From UBA10649 sp965278945 (GTDB taxonomy: Bacteria > Actinomycetota > Actinomycetes > S36-B12): DNA of 64,000 nt. Positions 41,371-49,104 of this stretch are shown here, one piece after another (positions within the stretch are counted from its first letter, which is position 1; every line of letters begins with the position of its first letter). The position numbers and the translations under genes were made by a program. The notes under the pieces were generated by a model. The model was not told where the DNA came from and did no database searches. It saw only the letters and a program-made list of their open reading frames with translations. The stretch spans positions 1-64,000 of the forward strand of contig OZ257128.1 of assembly GCA_965278945.1 (NCBI GenBank). Reading direction: 5' to 3'.

Positions 41371-42020
41371 CCGACGAGGACGCCGAGACTGGCCAGAAGC
41401 ACCTCGACGCGACCCTTGATCTCGTCACGAATGGGTCTCACCGACTCCACGCCAAGGCCGTTCGGGTCGGTGAGGACCCAGTCCTCGTAGCGCTTGCCGG
41501 GGAACAGCGGGCAGGCGTCGCCGCAGCCCATGGTGACGACGACGTCGGCCGCACGCACGACCTCGTCGGTCCACGGCTTGGGAAACTCTCCCGAGATGTC
41601 GATGCCAATCTCGGCCATCGCTGCGATGGCTGCGGGGTTGACCTCCTTGCCAGGTTCGGAGCCACCCGACCACGCAACGGCGCGCTCGCCCGCGAGGGCA
41701 CGGAAGTAGCCGAGGGCCATCTGCGAGCGGCCGGCGTTGTGAGTGCACAGGAACAGCACGGTCGGACGGTGATCGTCGCTCTTGCCCTCCACGCGCGCCA
41801 GCGCAGACAGACGCTCTCTCGCGAACCTCTCGGCGAAGGTCGGCAGGTACTTCGTGACGGTGACTCGTCCGGCGAACTCGTCGTAGGAAGAGTTCAGGAA
41901 GCGTTCGATGGTCTCCTGGCCGAACATCCCGCCGAACTCCTTGGTCAGCAGGAGTGCGGTCGAGCGGAGGACGAGCTGCTGCTCAAGCGGAATGTCATCG
42001 CGGCGAAAACTTTCGGTCAT
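41367..42020 (-). CDS. arsC: arsenate reductase (LMW-phosphatase type) with N-terminal helical domain
   Basis: A 217-residue enzyme. The first 80 residues are the three-helix domain common in actinobacterial ArsC fusions. The catalytic domain follows with the P-loop VLFLCTHNAGRSQMA (CX5R) and VVVTMGCGDACPLFPGKRYEDWVLTDP with the resolving cysteines. It reduces arsenate to arsenite with thioredoxin- or mycothiol-type thiols. Its stop overlaps that of the arsI-like gene. Second of two genes reading from the arsR-arsC fusion. Confidence 0.88.
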   Translation of the reverse strand: MTESFRRDDIPLEQQLVLRSTALLLTKEFGGMFGQETIERFLNSSYDEFAGRVTVTKYLPTFAERFARERLSALARVEGKSDDHRPTVLFLCTHNAGRSQMALGYFRALAGERAVAWSGGSEPGKEVNPAAIAAMAEIGIDISGEFPKPWTDEVVRAADVVVTMGCGDACPLFPGKRYEDWVLTDPNGLGVESVRPIRDEIKGRVEVLLASLGVLVG

Positions 42021-42045
42021 GACGGTCTCCTAGCTGGTGATGGGG

Positions 42046-42723
42046 TCAGGAATGGATGAGTGGCTGCAGGTGGGAGACGCGCTCCCCGATCTGACTCAGG
42101 GCGAGGTCGAACGCGAGGTCGGTGTCCACGGAGGAGGGATCGGCAATGGACCAATGCACCCGCCGATTCGGCAGGGGACCGAGTTCCTCGTTGACCGAGT
42201 CGCAGACCGAGACGACGACGTCGTCGGCGCGTAGGACGTCGTCGAGGTGGCGTGGCGCCGATTCATCCACGCTCAGGCCGGCGCGTCGTGCGGCTGACCG
42301 TGCTCTCGGATTGATGCGCTGCACGGGATGCGTGCCAGCCGACGTACTCGGCACTGTGCTGACCGACCGCCATGCGGCCTCGGCCAGCACCGAGCGCGCG
42401 GAGTTGTGCGTGCACACGAAGACGACACGCGAGGCGGTGATGTACGTGTCGGGCGGCAGCAGCCCGGCGAGGGCCGCCGGGACCAGGCTGACGTACGTTC
42501 GGCGGCGATCGCCTTGAGAATGGCTGCGAGTGATCACTCCCGCGCTCTGGAGGATCTTCAGGTGATGGGCCAGGAGGTTTCCCGGGACGCCAGCGGCTGC
42601 GGCCAGCGCATCGGGGGAGAGGTCCTCAATACGCAGCAGGTCGACGACACCGAGGCGAATGGGGTCACCGAGCGCGCTCAACACCTGAGCCCGGCGCTGT
42701 AGATCATTCGCTTCAGTATTCAT
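42046..42723 (-). CDS. ArsR HTH - arsenate reductase fusion
   Basis: A 225-residue two-domain protein. Residues 1-90 are an ArsR-type winged HTH (ALGDPIRLGVVDLL, PGNLLAHHLKILQSAGVITRSHSQGDRRRTYVSL), and residues 97-225 a low-molecular-weight phosphatase domain with the P-loop VVFVCTHNSARSVLAEA (CX5R) and VVVSVCDSVNEELGPLPNRRVHWSI. The single downstream Cys in place of the usual MGCGDACP suggests a regulator or altered redox relay. The start codon lies inside a palindromic operator. It precedes arsC by 25 bases. Confidence 0.85.
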   Translation of the reverse strand: MNTEANDLQRRAQVLSALGDPIRLGVVDLLRIEDLSPDALAAAAGVPGNLLAHHLKILQSAGVITRSHSQGDRRRTYVSLVPAALAGLLPPDTYITASRVVFVCTHNSARSVLAEAAWRSVSTVPSTSAGTHPVQRINPRARSAARRAGLSVDESAPRHLDDVLRADDVVVSVCDSVNEELGPLPNRRVHWSIADPSSVDTDLAFDLALSQIGERVSHLQPLIHS

Positions 42724-42733
42724 TGAGTCAATG
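42721..42733. promoter_or_regulatory. candidate ArsR-type operator at the fusion gene start
   Basis: CATTGAGTCAATG is a perfect 13-base palindrome that contains the start codon of the ArsR-ArsC fusion on the minus strand. It resembles the half-sites ATTGA/TCAAT of the operators at 40823 and 40857, with a shorter spacer. Confidence 0.5.
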
Positions 42734-42788
42734 CTCTTTGATTAAGTTCGGCCTGTCAACTAGTGTCGCCCCGTCGAATCGAAAGGAC

Positions 42789-43514
42789 ATGCGGATGATT
42801 GCTCAGCTGGCCCGCCGTGGGGTTGCGGAGTTCCTGGGCACCGGATTGCTCGTGGCAACGGTCGTGGGATCGGGAATCATGGGGACGCTGCTCTCGGACA
42901 ACCTCGCAGTCACCTTGCTCATCAACGCGGTCGCGACGGTGGCGGCGCTCGGCGTGCTGATCCTCGTCTTGGGTCCGATCTCGGGAGCGCACTTCAACCC
43001 TGTCGTTACGGGAGTGGAGATGGTCCGCCGCGAGATGGGCGTCATCGAAGGCGTCCTGTATCTCCTCGCGCAGGTGGGCGGAGCGCTCGTCGGGGTGGCC
43101 CTGGCCAACCTCATGTTCGACCTTCCGGCGTGGCAGGCATCGACCCACGAGCGAACCGGGTTCCCTGTCTGGCTGGGCGAGATCATCGCCACGGCTGGCC
43201 TTCTCCTCGTGATCGGCGCCCTGACCCGCACGGGTCGAGGATCCCTGGGTCCGGTTGCGGTTCCCGCGTGGATCGGGGCGGCCTACTTCTTCACGTCGTC
43301 GACCTCCTTCGCCAACCCTGCCGTAACGATCGGCCGGAGCCTGACCGACACGTTCTCGGGCATCGCGCCCGCGAGCGTCCCGGCCTTCATCGGCTTCCAG
43401 GTCGTCGGAGCCGCGGTCGGGGCGCTTCTCATCGCGTACCTCTATCCACGCCGAGGCACGGAGGAGCCGTTGGACCTCCCTGGGCCGATCCATTCACCTT
43501 CTGTTCATCTTTAG
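42789..43514 (+). CDS. MIP-family aquaglyceroporin, probable arsenite channel
   Basis: A 241-residue channel with six helices. The first NPA box is changed to NPV (GPISGAHFNPVVT) and the second is intact (SSTSFANPAVTIGRS). The arginine after the second box fits the selectivity filter. Its place beside arsC and arsR matches AqpS-type channels that release arsenite down its gradient. GAAAGGA precedes the ATG at 42789. The 3' end overlaps the first PHO box. Confidence 0.82.
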   Translation: MRMIAQLARRGVAEFLGTGLLVATVVGSGIMGTLLSDNLAVTLLINAVATVAALGVLILVLGPISGAHFNPVVTGVEMVRREMGVIEGVLYLLAQVGGALVGVALANLMFDLPAWQASTHERTGFPVWLGEIIATAGLLLVIGALTRTGRGSLGPVAVPAWIGAAYFFTSSTSFANPAVTIGRSLTDTFSGIAPASVPAFIGFQVVGAAVGALLIAYLYPRRGTEEPLDLPGPIHSPSVHL

Positions 43515-43524
43515 TTCGCTACTT
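43492..43524 (+). promoter_or_regulatory. PHO box 1 (upstream of pit)
   Basis: Three adjoining 11-base units ATTCACCTTCT, GTTCATCTTTA and GTTCGCTACTT match the actinobacterial PhoP direct-repeat pattern. The first two lie in the last codons of the aquaporin gene. Confidence 0.7.
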
Positions 43525-43588
43525 CGTCATCGAAGAATCCTCCGTAGTAAACCGTTCCCCCACACACTCATCTCAACCAAAGCGGGGC

Positions 43589-43610
43589 GGTCAACTTCCG
43601 TTCATCTTTA
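43589..43610 (+). promoter_or_regulatory. PHO box 2 (upstream of pit)
   Basis: GGTCAACTTCC followed directly by GTTCATCTTTA, the second unit identical to a unit of PHO box 1. It ends 36 bases before the pit start. Confidence 0.7.
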
Positions 43611-43646
43611 GGCCATGTGAGCAGCGGCTAAGGAGGGCAGGGCGGG

Positions 43647-44831
43647 GTGGATCTCCTACTCATCACGGTTATCGCCGTGATCCTCATCGCCCTCATCTTC
43701 GACTTCACGAACGGCTTCCACGACGCGGCAAACTCGGTCGCCACCGTGGTCGCGACCCGAGCACTCCCGGCCCGTTGGGCGCCAGCGTTCTCGGCAACCT
43801 TCAATTTCCTCGCCTACTTCATCGTGGGTACGGCGGTCGCGAACACGATCGCGAAGACGGTCAAGGCGGAGTACGGGGGAGTGGCGCTGGCCTTTGCCGC
43901 CCTCTTTGCCGCGATCGCGTGGAACTACCTCACCTGGCGTTTCGGAATGCCCTCGTCCTCGAGCCACGCGATCATCGGCGGTCTCGTGGGAGCGGGTATC
44001 GCTGCCGGCGGGCTCGGCGCCATCGACTGGTCGAGCGTGCAGAAGGCCGGAATCGGCATCATCTTGTCGCCGGCCGTCGCCTTCGGCATCGCCTTCTGCG
44101 CGATGTACCTCGTGCTGGGCATCCAGCGGCTTACGAAGCTGCACGACGACCATGGGGTGTTCAAGGGCCTTCAGCTGGTGGCGGCCGCCGGTGTCTCGTT
44201 CGGGCACGGCGCGAATGACGCACAGAAGACGATGGGCGTCATCGCGGCGCTCCTTCTCGGCGCGGGATACACCGACCTCGCTGCTGACGGCTCGACCGTC
44301 GTCGTCCCAGAATGGGCTGCATTGGCGGCCTACGGAGCGATCGCGCTCGGCACGCTATGGGGCGGCTGGAAGATCATCGAGACGATGGGCCTGCGCATCA
44401 CCACCCTGCACGCGAACTCCGGTCTCGCGGCCAACATCGGCGCGACCACCTCGATCTTCGGTGCAACGGCGGTCGGCATGCCGATCTCGACTACTCACGC
44501 TGCTGCATCCTCGATCGTCGGCGCTGGCGTCGGTTCTGGCAAGGGCGCGAACTGGCGGGTCGTCGGGGAAATGCTGATCGCGTGGGTCCTGACGATCCCG
44601 GCGGCCGGCATCGTCGCCTTTGCCATGTACCACCTCACCCAGCTGCCCACAGCCATGGCGGTCATCACCGTCGGGGCCGTCGTCACCGCCTTCGGCGCCT
44701 GGGCCATCTGGGCCATGCTGCATACGGTCCATGCCGAGGACATCGAGGCCGAGATCCCGAGCGAGGCCGAACTGGCCGAGCCCGTTCCCGGCGAGCCGCA
44801 TCTGCAAGGACACGCTGCCGTCGAGAAGTAG
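43647..44831 (+). CDS. pit: PiT-family inorganic phosphate transporter
   Basis: A 394-residue symporter with about ten helices. The PiT signatures FDFTNGFHDAANSVATVVATRAL near the N-terminus and GHGANDAQKTMGVIAALL in the second half are intact. GTG start with AGGAGGG nine bases upstream. PHO boxes just upstream suggest induction in phosphate limitation, which is unusual for a low-affinity PiT system but known in some actinobacteria. It lies between the arsenic genes and pst, and PiT proteins also take up arsenate. Confidence 0.9.
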   Translation: MDLLLITVIAVILIALIFDFTNGFHDAANSVATVVATRALPARWAPAFSATFNFLAYFIVGTAVANTIAKTVKAEYGGVALAFAALFAAIAWNYLTWRFGMPSSSSHAIIGGLVGAGIAAGGLGAIDWSSVQKAGIGIILSPAVAFGIAFCAMYLVLGIQRLTKLHDDHGVFKGLQLVAAAGVSFGHGANDAQKTMGVIAALLLGAGYTDLAADGSTVVVPEWAALAAYGAIALGTLWGGWKIIETMGLRITTLHANSGLAANIGATTSIFGATAVGMPISTTHAAASSIVGAGVGSGKGANWRVVGEMLIAWVLTIPAAGIVAFAMYHLTQLPTAMAVITVGAVVTAFGAWAIWAMLHTVHAEDIEAEIPSEAELAEPVPGEPHLQGHAAVEK

Positions 44832-44834
44832 GTC

Positions 44835-44878
44835 GTTAACCCGCTGTTCATTCCGCGTTTCTCGGCTCGTTCAGCGGC
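44835..44878 (+). promoter_or_regulatory. PHO box 3 (upstream of pstC)
   Basis: Four contiguous 11-base units: GTTAACCCGCT, GTTCATTCCGC, GTTTCTCGGCT and CGTTCAGCGGC. The second is the best match; the last is poorer. It lies 39 bases upstream of the pstC start. Confidence 0.68.
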
Positions 44879-44917
44879 GCACTCCGGGCGTCCATGTGGA
44901 CCTAACAGACTCCCGGC

Positions 44918-45886
44918 ATGTCAGACGTGCAGGTCCCTGAGCAGGAGCAGCGCGACCTCCAGGCCGCGGCGACCAGCCACCGTGGCGACCGGGTGTTCAA
45001 CCGGATCATCACGGGCGCGGCATTCACCGCACTTCTCGTGCTGGCCGGCATCACGATCTTTCTCGGAGCGCAGGCCGTTCCGGTGCTCCAGACTCAGGGG
45101 CTGTCCTTCCTGACCACCTCGATCTGGAGCCCGCCCGACTACGGCATCTGGGGCATGCTCTACGGCTCGGTGTTCCTCGCCGTCATTGCACTCGTGATCG
45201 CCGTGCCCGCGTCGCTCCTTCTGTCGGTCTTCATGGTGTTCCTGGCGCCGAAGTCGGTTGCCAAGGTGCTGACCAACCTGGTCGACCTCATGGCGGCGAT
45301 CCCCAGCGTCATCCTCGGTCTGTGGGCCTTCTACATCCTGTCGCCAGTGAGCGAGCAGTGGCAGGAGCTGCTCAACCAGTACCTCGGCTGGATCCCGATC
45401 TTCAAGAACGAGAGCGGAAACTTCAGCGGAACACCGTTCACCGCGGGATTCATCCTCGCGATCATGATGATCCCGATCGTCACCTCGGTTACCCGTGAGG
45501 TACTGGGCCGCACGCCTCCTGAGTTGATCAATGCGTCGGAGGCACTCGGCTGCTCGCTGTGGACGATGCTGCGCTACGTCGCCCTTCCCTACGGGCGCGG
45601 CGGCCTGGTTGGCGGCGTCATGCTCGGCCTGGGTCGAGCGCTCGGCGAGACCATCGCGGTGTTCTTCGTCCTCAAGATCGTGTTCGACCCGGTCAACTAC
45701 TACGAGGTCATCGAGTCGGGCGGTGGTTCGGTCGCGACGCTGATCGTGTCGAAGTTCGGCGAGGCCTCAGGACCGTACGAGACCCAGCTGCTCCTTGCTG
45801 CCGGCTTCTTCCTCTTCCTCGGCACGCTGCTTGTCAACGCCATTGCCAACCTCATCGTCAACCGCACGGGACGGATGCAGGGATGA
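44918..45886 (+). CDS. pstC: phosphate ABC transporter permease PstC
   Basis: A 322-residue permease with six helices. IWGMLYGSVFLAVIALVIAVPASLLLSVFM and the EAA loop ELINASEALGCSLWTMLRYVALPYGRGGLVGGVMLGLGRALGETIAV are characteristic of PstC. It forms the high-affinity phosphate channel with PstA. First gene of pstCAB; ATG start overlaps nothing upstream. pstA follows with an ATGA overlap. Confidence 0.92.
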   Translation: MSDVQVPEQEQRDLQAAATSHRGDRVFNRIITGAAFTALLVLAGITIFLGAQAVPVLQTQGLSFLTTSIWSPPDYGIWGMLYGSVFLAVIALVIAVPASLLLSVFMVFLAPKSVAKVLTNLVDLMAAIPSVILGLWAFYILSPVSEQWQELLNQYLGWIPIFKNESGNFSGTPFTAGFILAIMMIPIVTSVTREVLGRTPPELINASEALGCSLWTMLRYVALPYGRGGLVGGVMLGLGRALGETIAVFFVLKIVFDPVNYYEVIESGGGSVATLIVSKFGEASGPYETQLLLAAGFFLFLGTLLVNAIANLIVNRTGRMQG

Positions 45887-46965
45887 CCGCCACCTCGACC
45901 ATCATCTTCGACGACTCCTCACTCGTCGAGCTTCAGCAGCAGAAGCCGCAGGTGCCGTGGGGCAGGCGCACGTCCAAGTTCCGGACTGTCGTCATACTCG
46001 CGGTATTCGTTCCCGCCGCAATCGTGACGATGCTGTTCTGGTTCTCCTCGATCCCCGGTCCCGTAATCATGATTGCGATCTACTTTCCGCTTCAGATCGT
46101 CGCCGCGATGCTCGCCGCGATAGCCGTGCGTGGCACGAAGTCGGCCGCCGATGCGGTCATCATCGTCTCGGCGATCGGCGCCACGATCTTCAGCATGGTG
46201 GTGCTGATCTCGGTGCTCTGGTCAATCATCACCAAGGGACTCGAAGCCCTGAGCGGCGCCTTCATCTTCCAGAACAATGAGTACATCAGCCCGTCGACGC
46301 CGCTCGGCTATGGCGGCATCGGCCATGCGATCCTCGGCACCGTCCTCATCGTTGCCATCTCCGCGATCATCGCGGTGCCGTTGGGCGTCATGACAGCCGT
46401 CTACATCACCGAGGTTCGTGGCAGGGCCGTCCCGTATGTTCGCTTCTTCGTTCAGGCCATGAGCGGTGTGCCTTCGGTTGTCGCCGGCCTGTTCATCCTC
46501 ACCGTACTTATCCTCACCGGGGCCCTGGGCAACAGCGCACTCGCCGGCGGACTCGCGTACGCGATCCTCATGCTGCCGACCGTGGCACGTACGGCCGAAG
46601 AGGTGCTCAAGCTGGTCCCGGACGACCTGCGTACTGGAGCGTTGGCCCTGGGTTCCACGCGGGCTCGCGTCGTGATGCGCGTGGTAATCCCCGCGGCGAA
46701 GACCGGCATCATCACCGCCGCGATCCTCGGCGTTGCCCGAGTGATCGGCGAGACAGCGCCTCTCCTGCTCACGGCCCTGAACAACGACAAGACCGTGCTC
46801 AATCCGATCACCGAGCCGATTGCCGCACTCCCCACCTACATCTTCAACAATGTCGCCCAGCCGTACCCGGATGCAGTCACCCGAGCCTGGGGAGCCGCGC
46901 TGACGTTGATGATCCTCGTGGCGATCTTGTTCACCCTGACTCGCATGTTCAGTTCCAAGCGTTAG
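45883..46965 (+). CDS. pstA: phosphate ABC transporter permease PstA
   Basis: A 360-residue permease. The PstA core is GYGGIGHAILGTVLIVAISAIIAVPLGVMTAVYITE, and the EAA loop RTGALALGSTRARVVMRVVIPAAKTGIITAAILGVARVIGETAPLL. There are about three extra N-terminal helices (residues 35-110), longer than the E. coli protein. ATG 45883 overlaps the pstC stop. A 22-base gap then leads to pstB. Confidence 0.92.
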   Translation: MTATSTIIFDDSSLVELQQQKPQVPWGRRTSKFRTVVILAVFVPAAIVTMLFWFSSIPGPVIMIAIYFPLQIVAAMLAAIAVRGTKSAADAVIIVSAIGATIFSMVVLISVLWSIITKGLEALSGAFIFQNNEYISPSTPLGYGGIGHAILGTVLIVAISAIIAVPLGVMTAVYITEVRGRAVPYVRFFVQAMSGVPSVVAGLFILTVLILTGALGNSALAGGLAYAILMLPTVARTAEEVLKLVPDDLRTGALALGSTRARVVMRVVIPAAKTGIITAAILGVARVIGETAPLLLTALNNDKTVLNPITEPIAALPTYIFNNVAQPYPDAVTRAWGAALTLMILVAILFTLTRMFSSKR

Positions 46966-46987
46966 CCGATAGAGGGAGAAAGCCGAC

Positions 46988-47827
46988 ATGTCCGCCGAAT
47001 TTGATGAGGTAGCCGTGCTAGAGCAGGAACTCGCTAGGCCAACGTCTGGTGCCGTGAGCCCGGTCGAGATGGAGGCGCGCGACGTCAGCGTGTGGTTCGG
47101 CAAGCGCAAGGTGCTCGAGGGCGTGAACATCGAGTTCCGCAAGAACTCGGTTACCGCGCTCATCGGTCCTTCGGGCTGTGGCAAGTCGACGTTCATCCGC
47201 ACCCTCAACCGTCTGCACGAACTGATTCCGAGTGCGGCATTGGCCGGGAGCGTCCTGTACGAAGGCAAGGACATCTACGCACCGGAGGTCGATCCGGTCG
47301 AGATCCGGCTCGCCATCGGCATGGTCTTCCAGAAGCCCAATCCGTTCCCGAGCATGACGATCCGCGGGAACGTCCTGTCAGGACTCAAGCTCTCGGGAAT
47401 GAAGCGCCCCAACCACGATGACATCGTCGAGGAGACGCTGACGGCGGCTGGCCTGTGGACCGAGGTCAAGGACCGCCTCAACGCGGCTGCGGGCGACCTG
47501 TCGGGCGGACAGCAGCAGCGCCTGGTCATCGCGCGATCGCTCGCCGTCAACCCGCACGTCCTGCTGATGGACGAGCCGTGCTCGGCGCTGGATCCCGGAT
47601 CGACGCTGAAGATCGAGGAGACGATCCGTCAGCTGTCCAAGGACATCACCATAATCATCGTCACTCACAATATGCAGCAGGCCGTTCGCGTCGCGGACCA
47701 GACGGCCTTCTTCCTGGCGACCGAGGGCAGCCCTGGCCATGTGGTCGAGCAGGGACCGACGACGGAGATCTTCGGCAACCCGCAGGACCAGCGCACTCTC
47801 GACTACGTGAACGGACGTTTCGGTTAA
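46988..47827 (+). CDS. pstB: phosphate ABC transporter ATPase PstB
   Basis: A 279-residue ABC ATPase. Walker A GPSGCGKST, GMVFQKPNPFPSMTIRGNVLSGLKL, signature LSGGQQQRLVIARSL, Walker B LLMDEPCSALDPGST and switch VTHNMQQA are all present and in the PstB form. AGAGGGAGAAA lies upstream of the ATG. Third gene of pstCAB; pstS follows after its own PHO box rather than leading the operon as is usual. Confidence 0.93.
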   Translation: MSAEFDEVAVLEQELARPTSGAVSPVEMEARDVSVWFGKRKVLEGVNIEFRKNSVTALIGPSGCGKSTFIRTLNRLHELIPSAALAGSVLYEGKDIYAPEVDPVEIRLAIGMVFQKPNPFPSMTIRGNVLSGLKLSGMKRPNHDDIVEETLTAAGLWTEVKDRLNAAAGDLSGGQQQRLVIARSLAVNPHVLLMDEPCSALDPGSTLKIEETIRQLSKDITIIIVTHNMQQAVRVADQTAFFLATEGSPGHVVEQGPTTEIFGNPQDQRTLDYVNGRFG

Positions 47828-47863
47828 CCGTCTGTTCATCTGGGCACGGACTGTTCACCCAGA
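47823..47863 (+). promoter_or_regulatory. PHO box 4 (upstream of pstS)
   Basis: GTTAACCGTCT and GTTCATCTGGG adjoin; a further unit GTTCACCCAGA follows after eight bases instead of adjoining. The first unit overlaps the pstB stop codon. The element is about 90 bases upstream of pstS and supports a separate pstS promoter. Confidence 0.65.
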
Positions 47864-47955
47864 CGTCGGCATCTGGCTACTCGGTGCCCACCAACGTGAC
47901 ATTCGCGCTACCTAACTTGCAGGTGTTGGACACAACATCTACGAAGGAGAAACCA

Positions 47956-49011
47956 GTGCGTCGCACTCTCGCGATTCTGGCAAGCGCTGCGGTCGCCGTA
48001 TCGACGGTTGCCCTCGCTGCCCCGGCCCACGCGGCCAACACCATCAGTGGCGGCGGGGCATCGTTCCCTCAGCCGTTCCTCGCCCAGTGCGCGGCCGACT
48101 TCAACGCCTCGCAGAACGACTTCGCCATCCAGTACACCTCGACAGGCTCGGGCACTGGAAAGTCGAACTTCACCAGAGGCATCTTCGTCTACGCCCAGAG
48201 TGACAGTGCGTACACGTCCGGCGAGCCTTCGTTCGGCTGGGAGTACGTGCCGAACATCGGTGGCGCGGTCGCATTCCCGATCAACCTCAAGAACGCCAAG
48301 ACCGGCCGTTCGCTCGGATCCTCGATTCAGCTCAAGCAGACCACGCTTGCGAAGCTGCTCTCGGGCAACCTGACCACCTGGCGTGCGCCCGAGATCCTCA
48401 AGGACAACCCGCGCATCGCGTCGGCCATCCCGAATGTCCCCGTCACGATCGCCTATCGCTCTGATGCGTCAGGCACCTCGAACAACACGCTCCAGTACCT
48501 GAACAACTGGGCGCCGTCGATCTGGACCAAGGTCCAAGATGACTTCGGCACCGCGTTCCCGGGTGGCCGGCCCCCGGCCAACTCCGTTTCCGGTCGCGGT
48601 AACCCTGCGGTCCTGGCTGCAGTCGGAGCCAAGGAAGGCACCATCGGTTACGTCGACTTCGGCGATGCCAAGGGCTACCCGTCCGCTCGCATCCAGAACG
48701 CGAACGGCGAGTTCATCGCACCGTCGTCCGCCTCTGCTGCGAAGAACCTGGCCAACCAGACCAGTATCGCTTCGAACGGTCTCGTCAGCCTGAACTACAA
48801 GCTCAAGGCCGCGGGCGCATACCCGGTCGCGATCTTCAGCTACGGCCTGGCTCGTACCGATGGCGGTGGCCCCAACGGCCTCGGTGTCCGTCAGTTCTTC
48901 GACTACGTGCTGCAGAAGTGCGGACCGTCTCGTGCGGCTGCGCTCGGCTACGTGCCGGTCAGCGGCAAGGTGCTCGCCAAGGCGAAGACCCTGGTCGCGA
49001 ACATCAAGTAG
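47956..49011 (+). CDS. pstS: phosphate-binding protein PstS
   Basis: A 351-residue exported protein. The signal peptide ends APAHA, and the mature start ANTISGGGASFPQPFLAQCAADFN has the PstS phosphate-binding loop, with TSTGSGTGKSNF and YRSDASGTSNN completing the site. It lacks a lipobox, so it is secreted or held otherwise. GTG 47956 has AAGGAGA upstream. Own PHO box. Placed after pstCAB, not before, and followed by a second PstS-like lipoprotein. Confidence 0.9.
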   Translation: MRRTLAILASAAVAVSTVALAAPAHAANTISGGGASFPQPFLAQCAADFNASQNDFAIQYTSTGSGTGKSNFTRGIFVYAQSDSAYTSGEPSFGWEYVPNIGGAVAFPINLKNAKTGRSLGSSIQLKQTTLAKLLSGNLTTWRAPEILKDNPRIASAIPNVPVTIAYRSDASGTSNNTLQYLNNWAPSIWTKVQDDFGTAFPGGRPPANSVSGRGNPAVLAAVGAKEGTIGYVDFGDAKGYPSARIQNANGEFIAPSSASAAKNLANQTSIASNGLVSLNYKLKAAGAYPVAIFSYGLARTDGGGPNGLGVRQFFDYVLQKCGPSRAAALGYVPVSGKVLAKAKTLVANIK

Positions 49012-49052
49012 TGGCCAACCCCCACTGCTGAATAGTTCAATCGCAGCTTAAG

Positions 49053-49104
49053 GATGAGGACGATGCCCCGGATGAGAACGACAACCCGGGGCATCGTCCT
49101 CGTC
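49053..49104 (+). repeat. 19-bp hairpin across the start of the second PstS-like gene
   Basis: Arms 49053-49071 and 49086-49104 pair at 19 positions (one of them G-U) around a 14-base loop. All candidate start codons (49054, 49063, 49072) and the GAGGA Shine-Dalgarno (49057-49061) fall in the stem or at the loop edge. No T tract follows. Confidence 0.75.

Noticed and set aside
43515..43646. Small gene between the aquaporin and pit.
   Set aside because: No coding frame with sensible composition; PHO boxes and a Shine-Dalgarno account for the sequence.
45559..45882. Longer N-terminus for PstA.
   Set aside because: It lies wholly within pstC; the ATG at 45883 overlaps the pstC stop and begins a normal PstA.
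47455..47955. Longer N-terminus for PstS, fused in frame to pstB sequence.
   Set aside because: It is a second reading frame of pstB; GTG 47956 with AAGGAGA gives a proper signal peptide.
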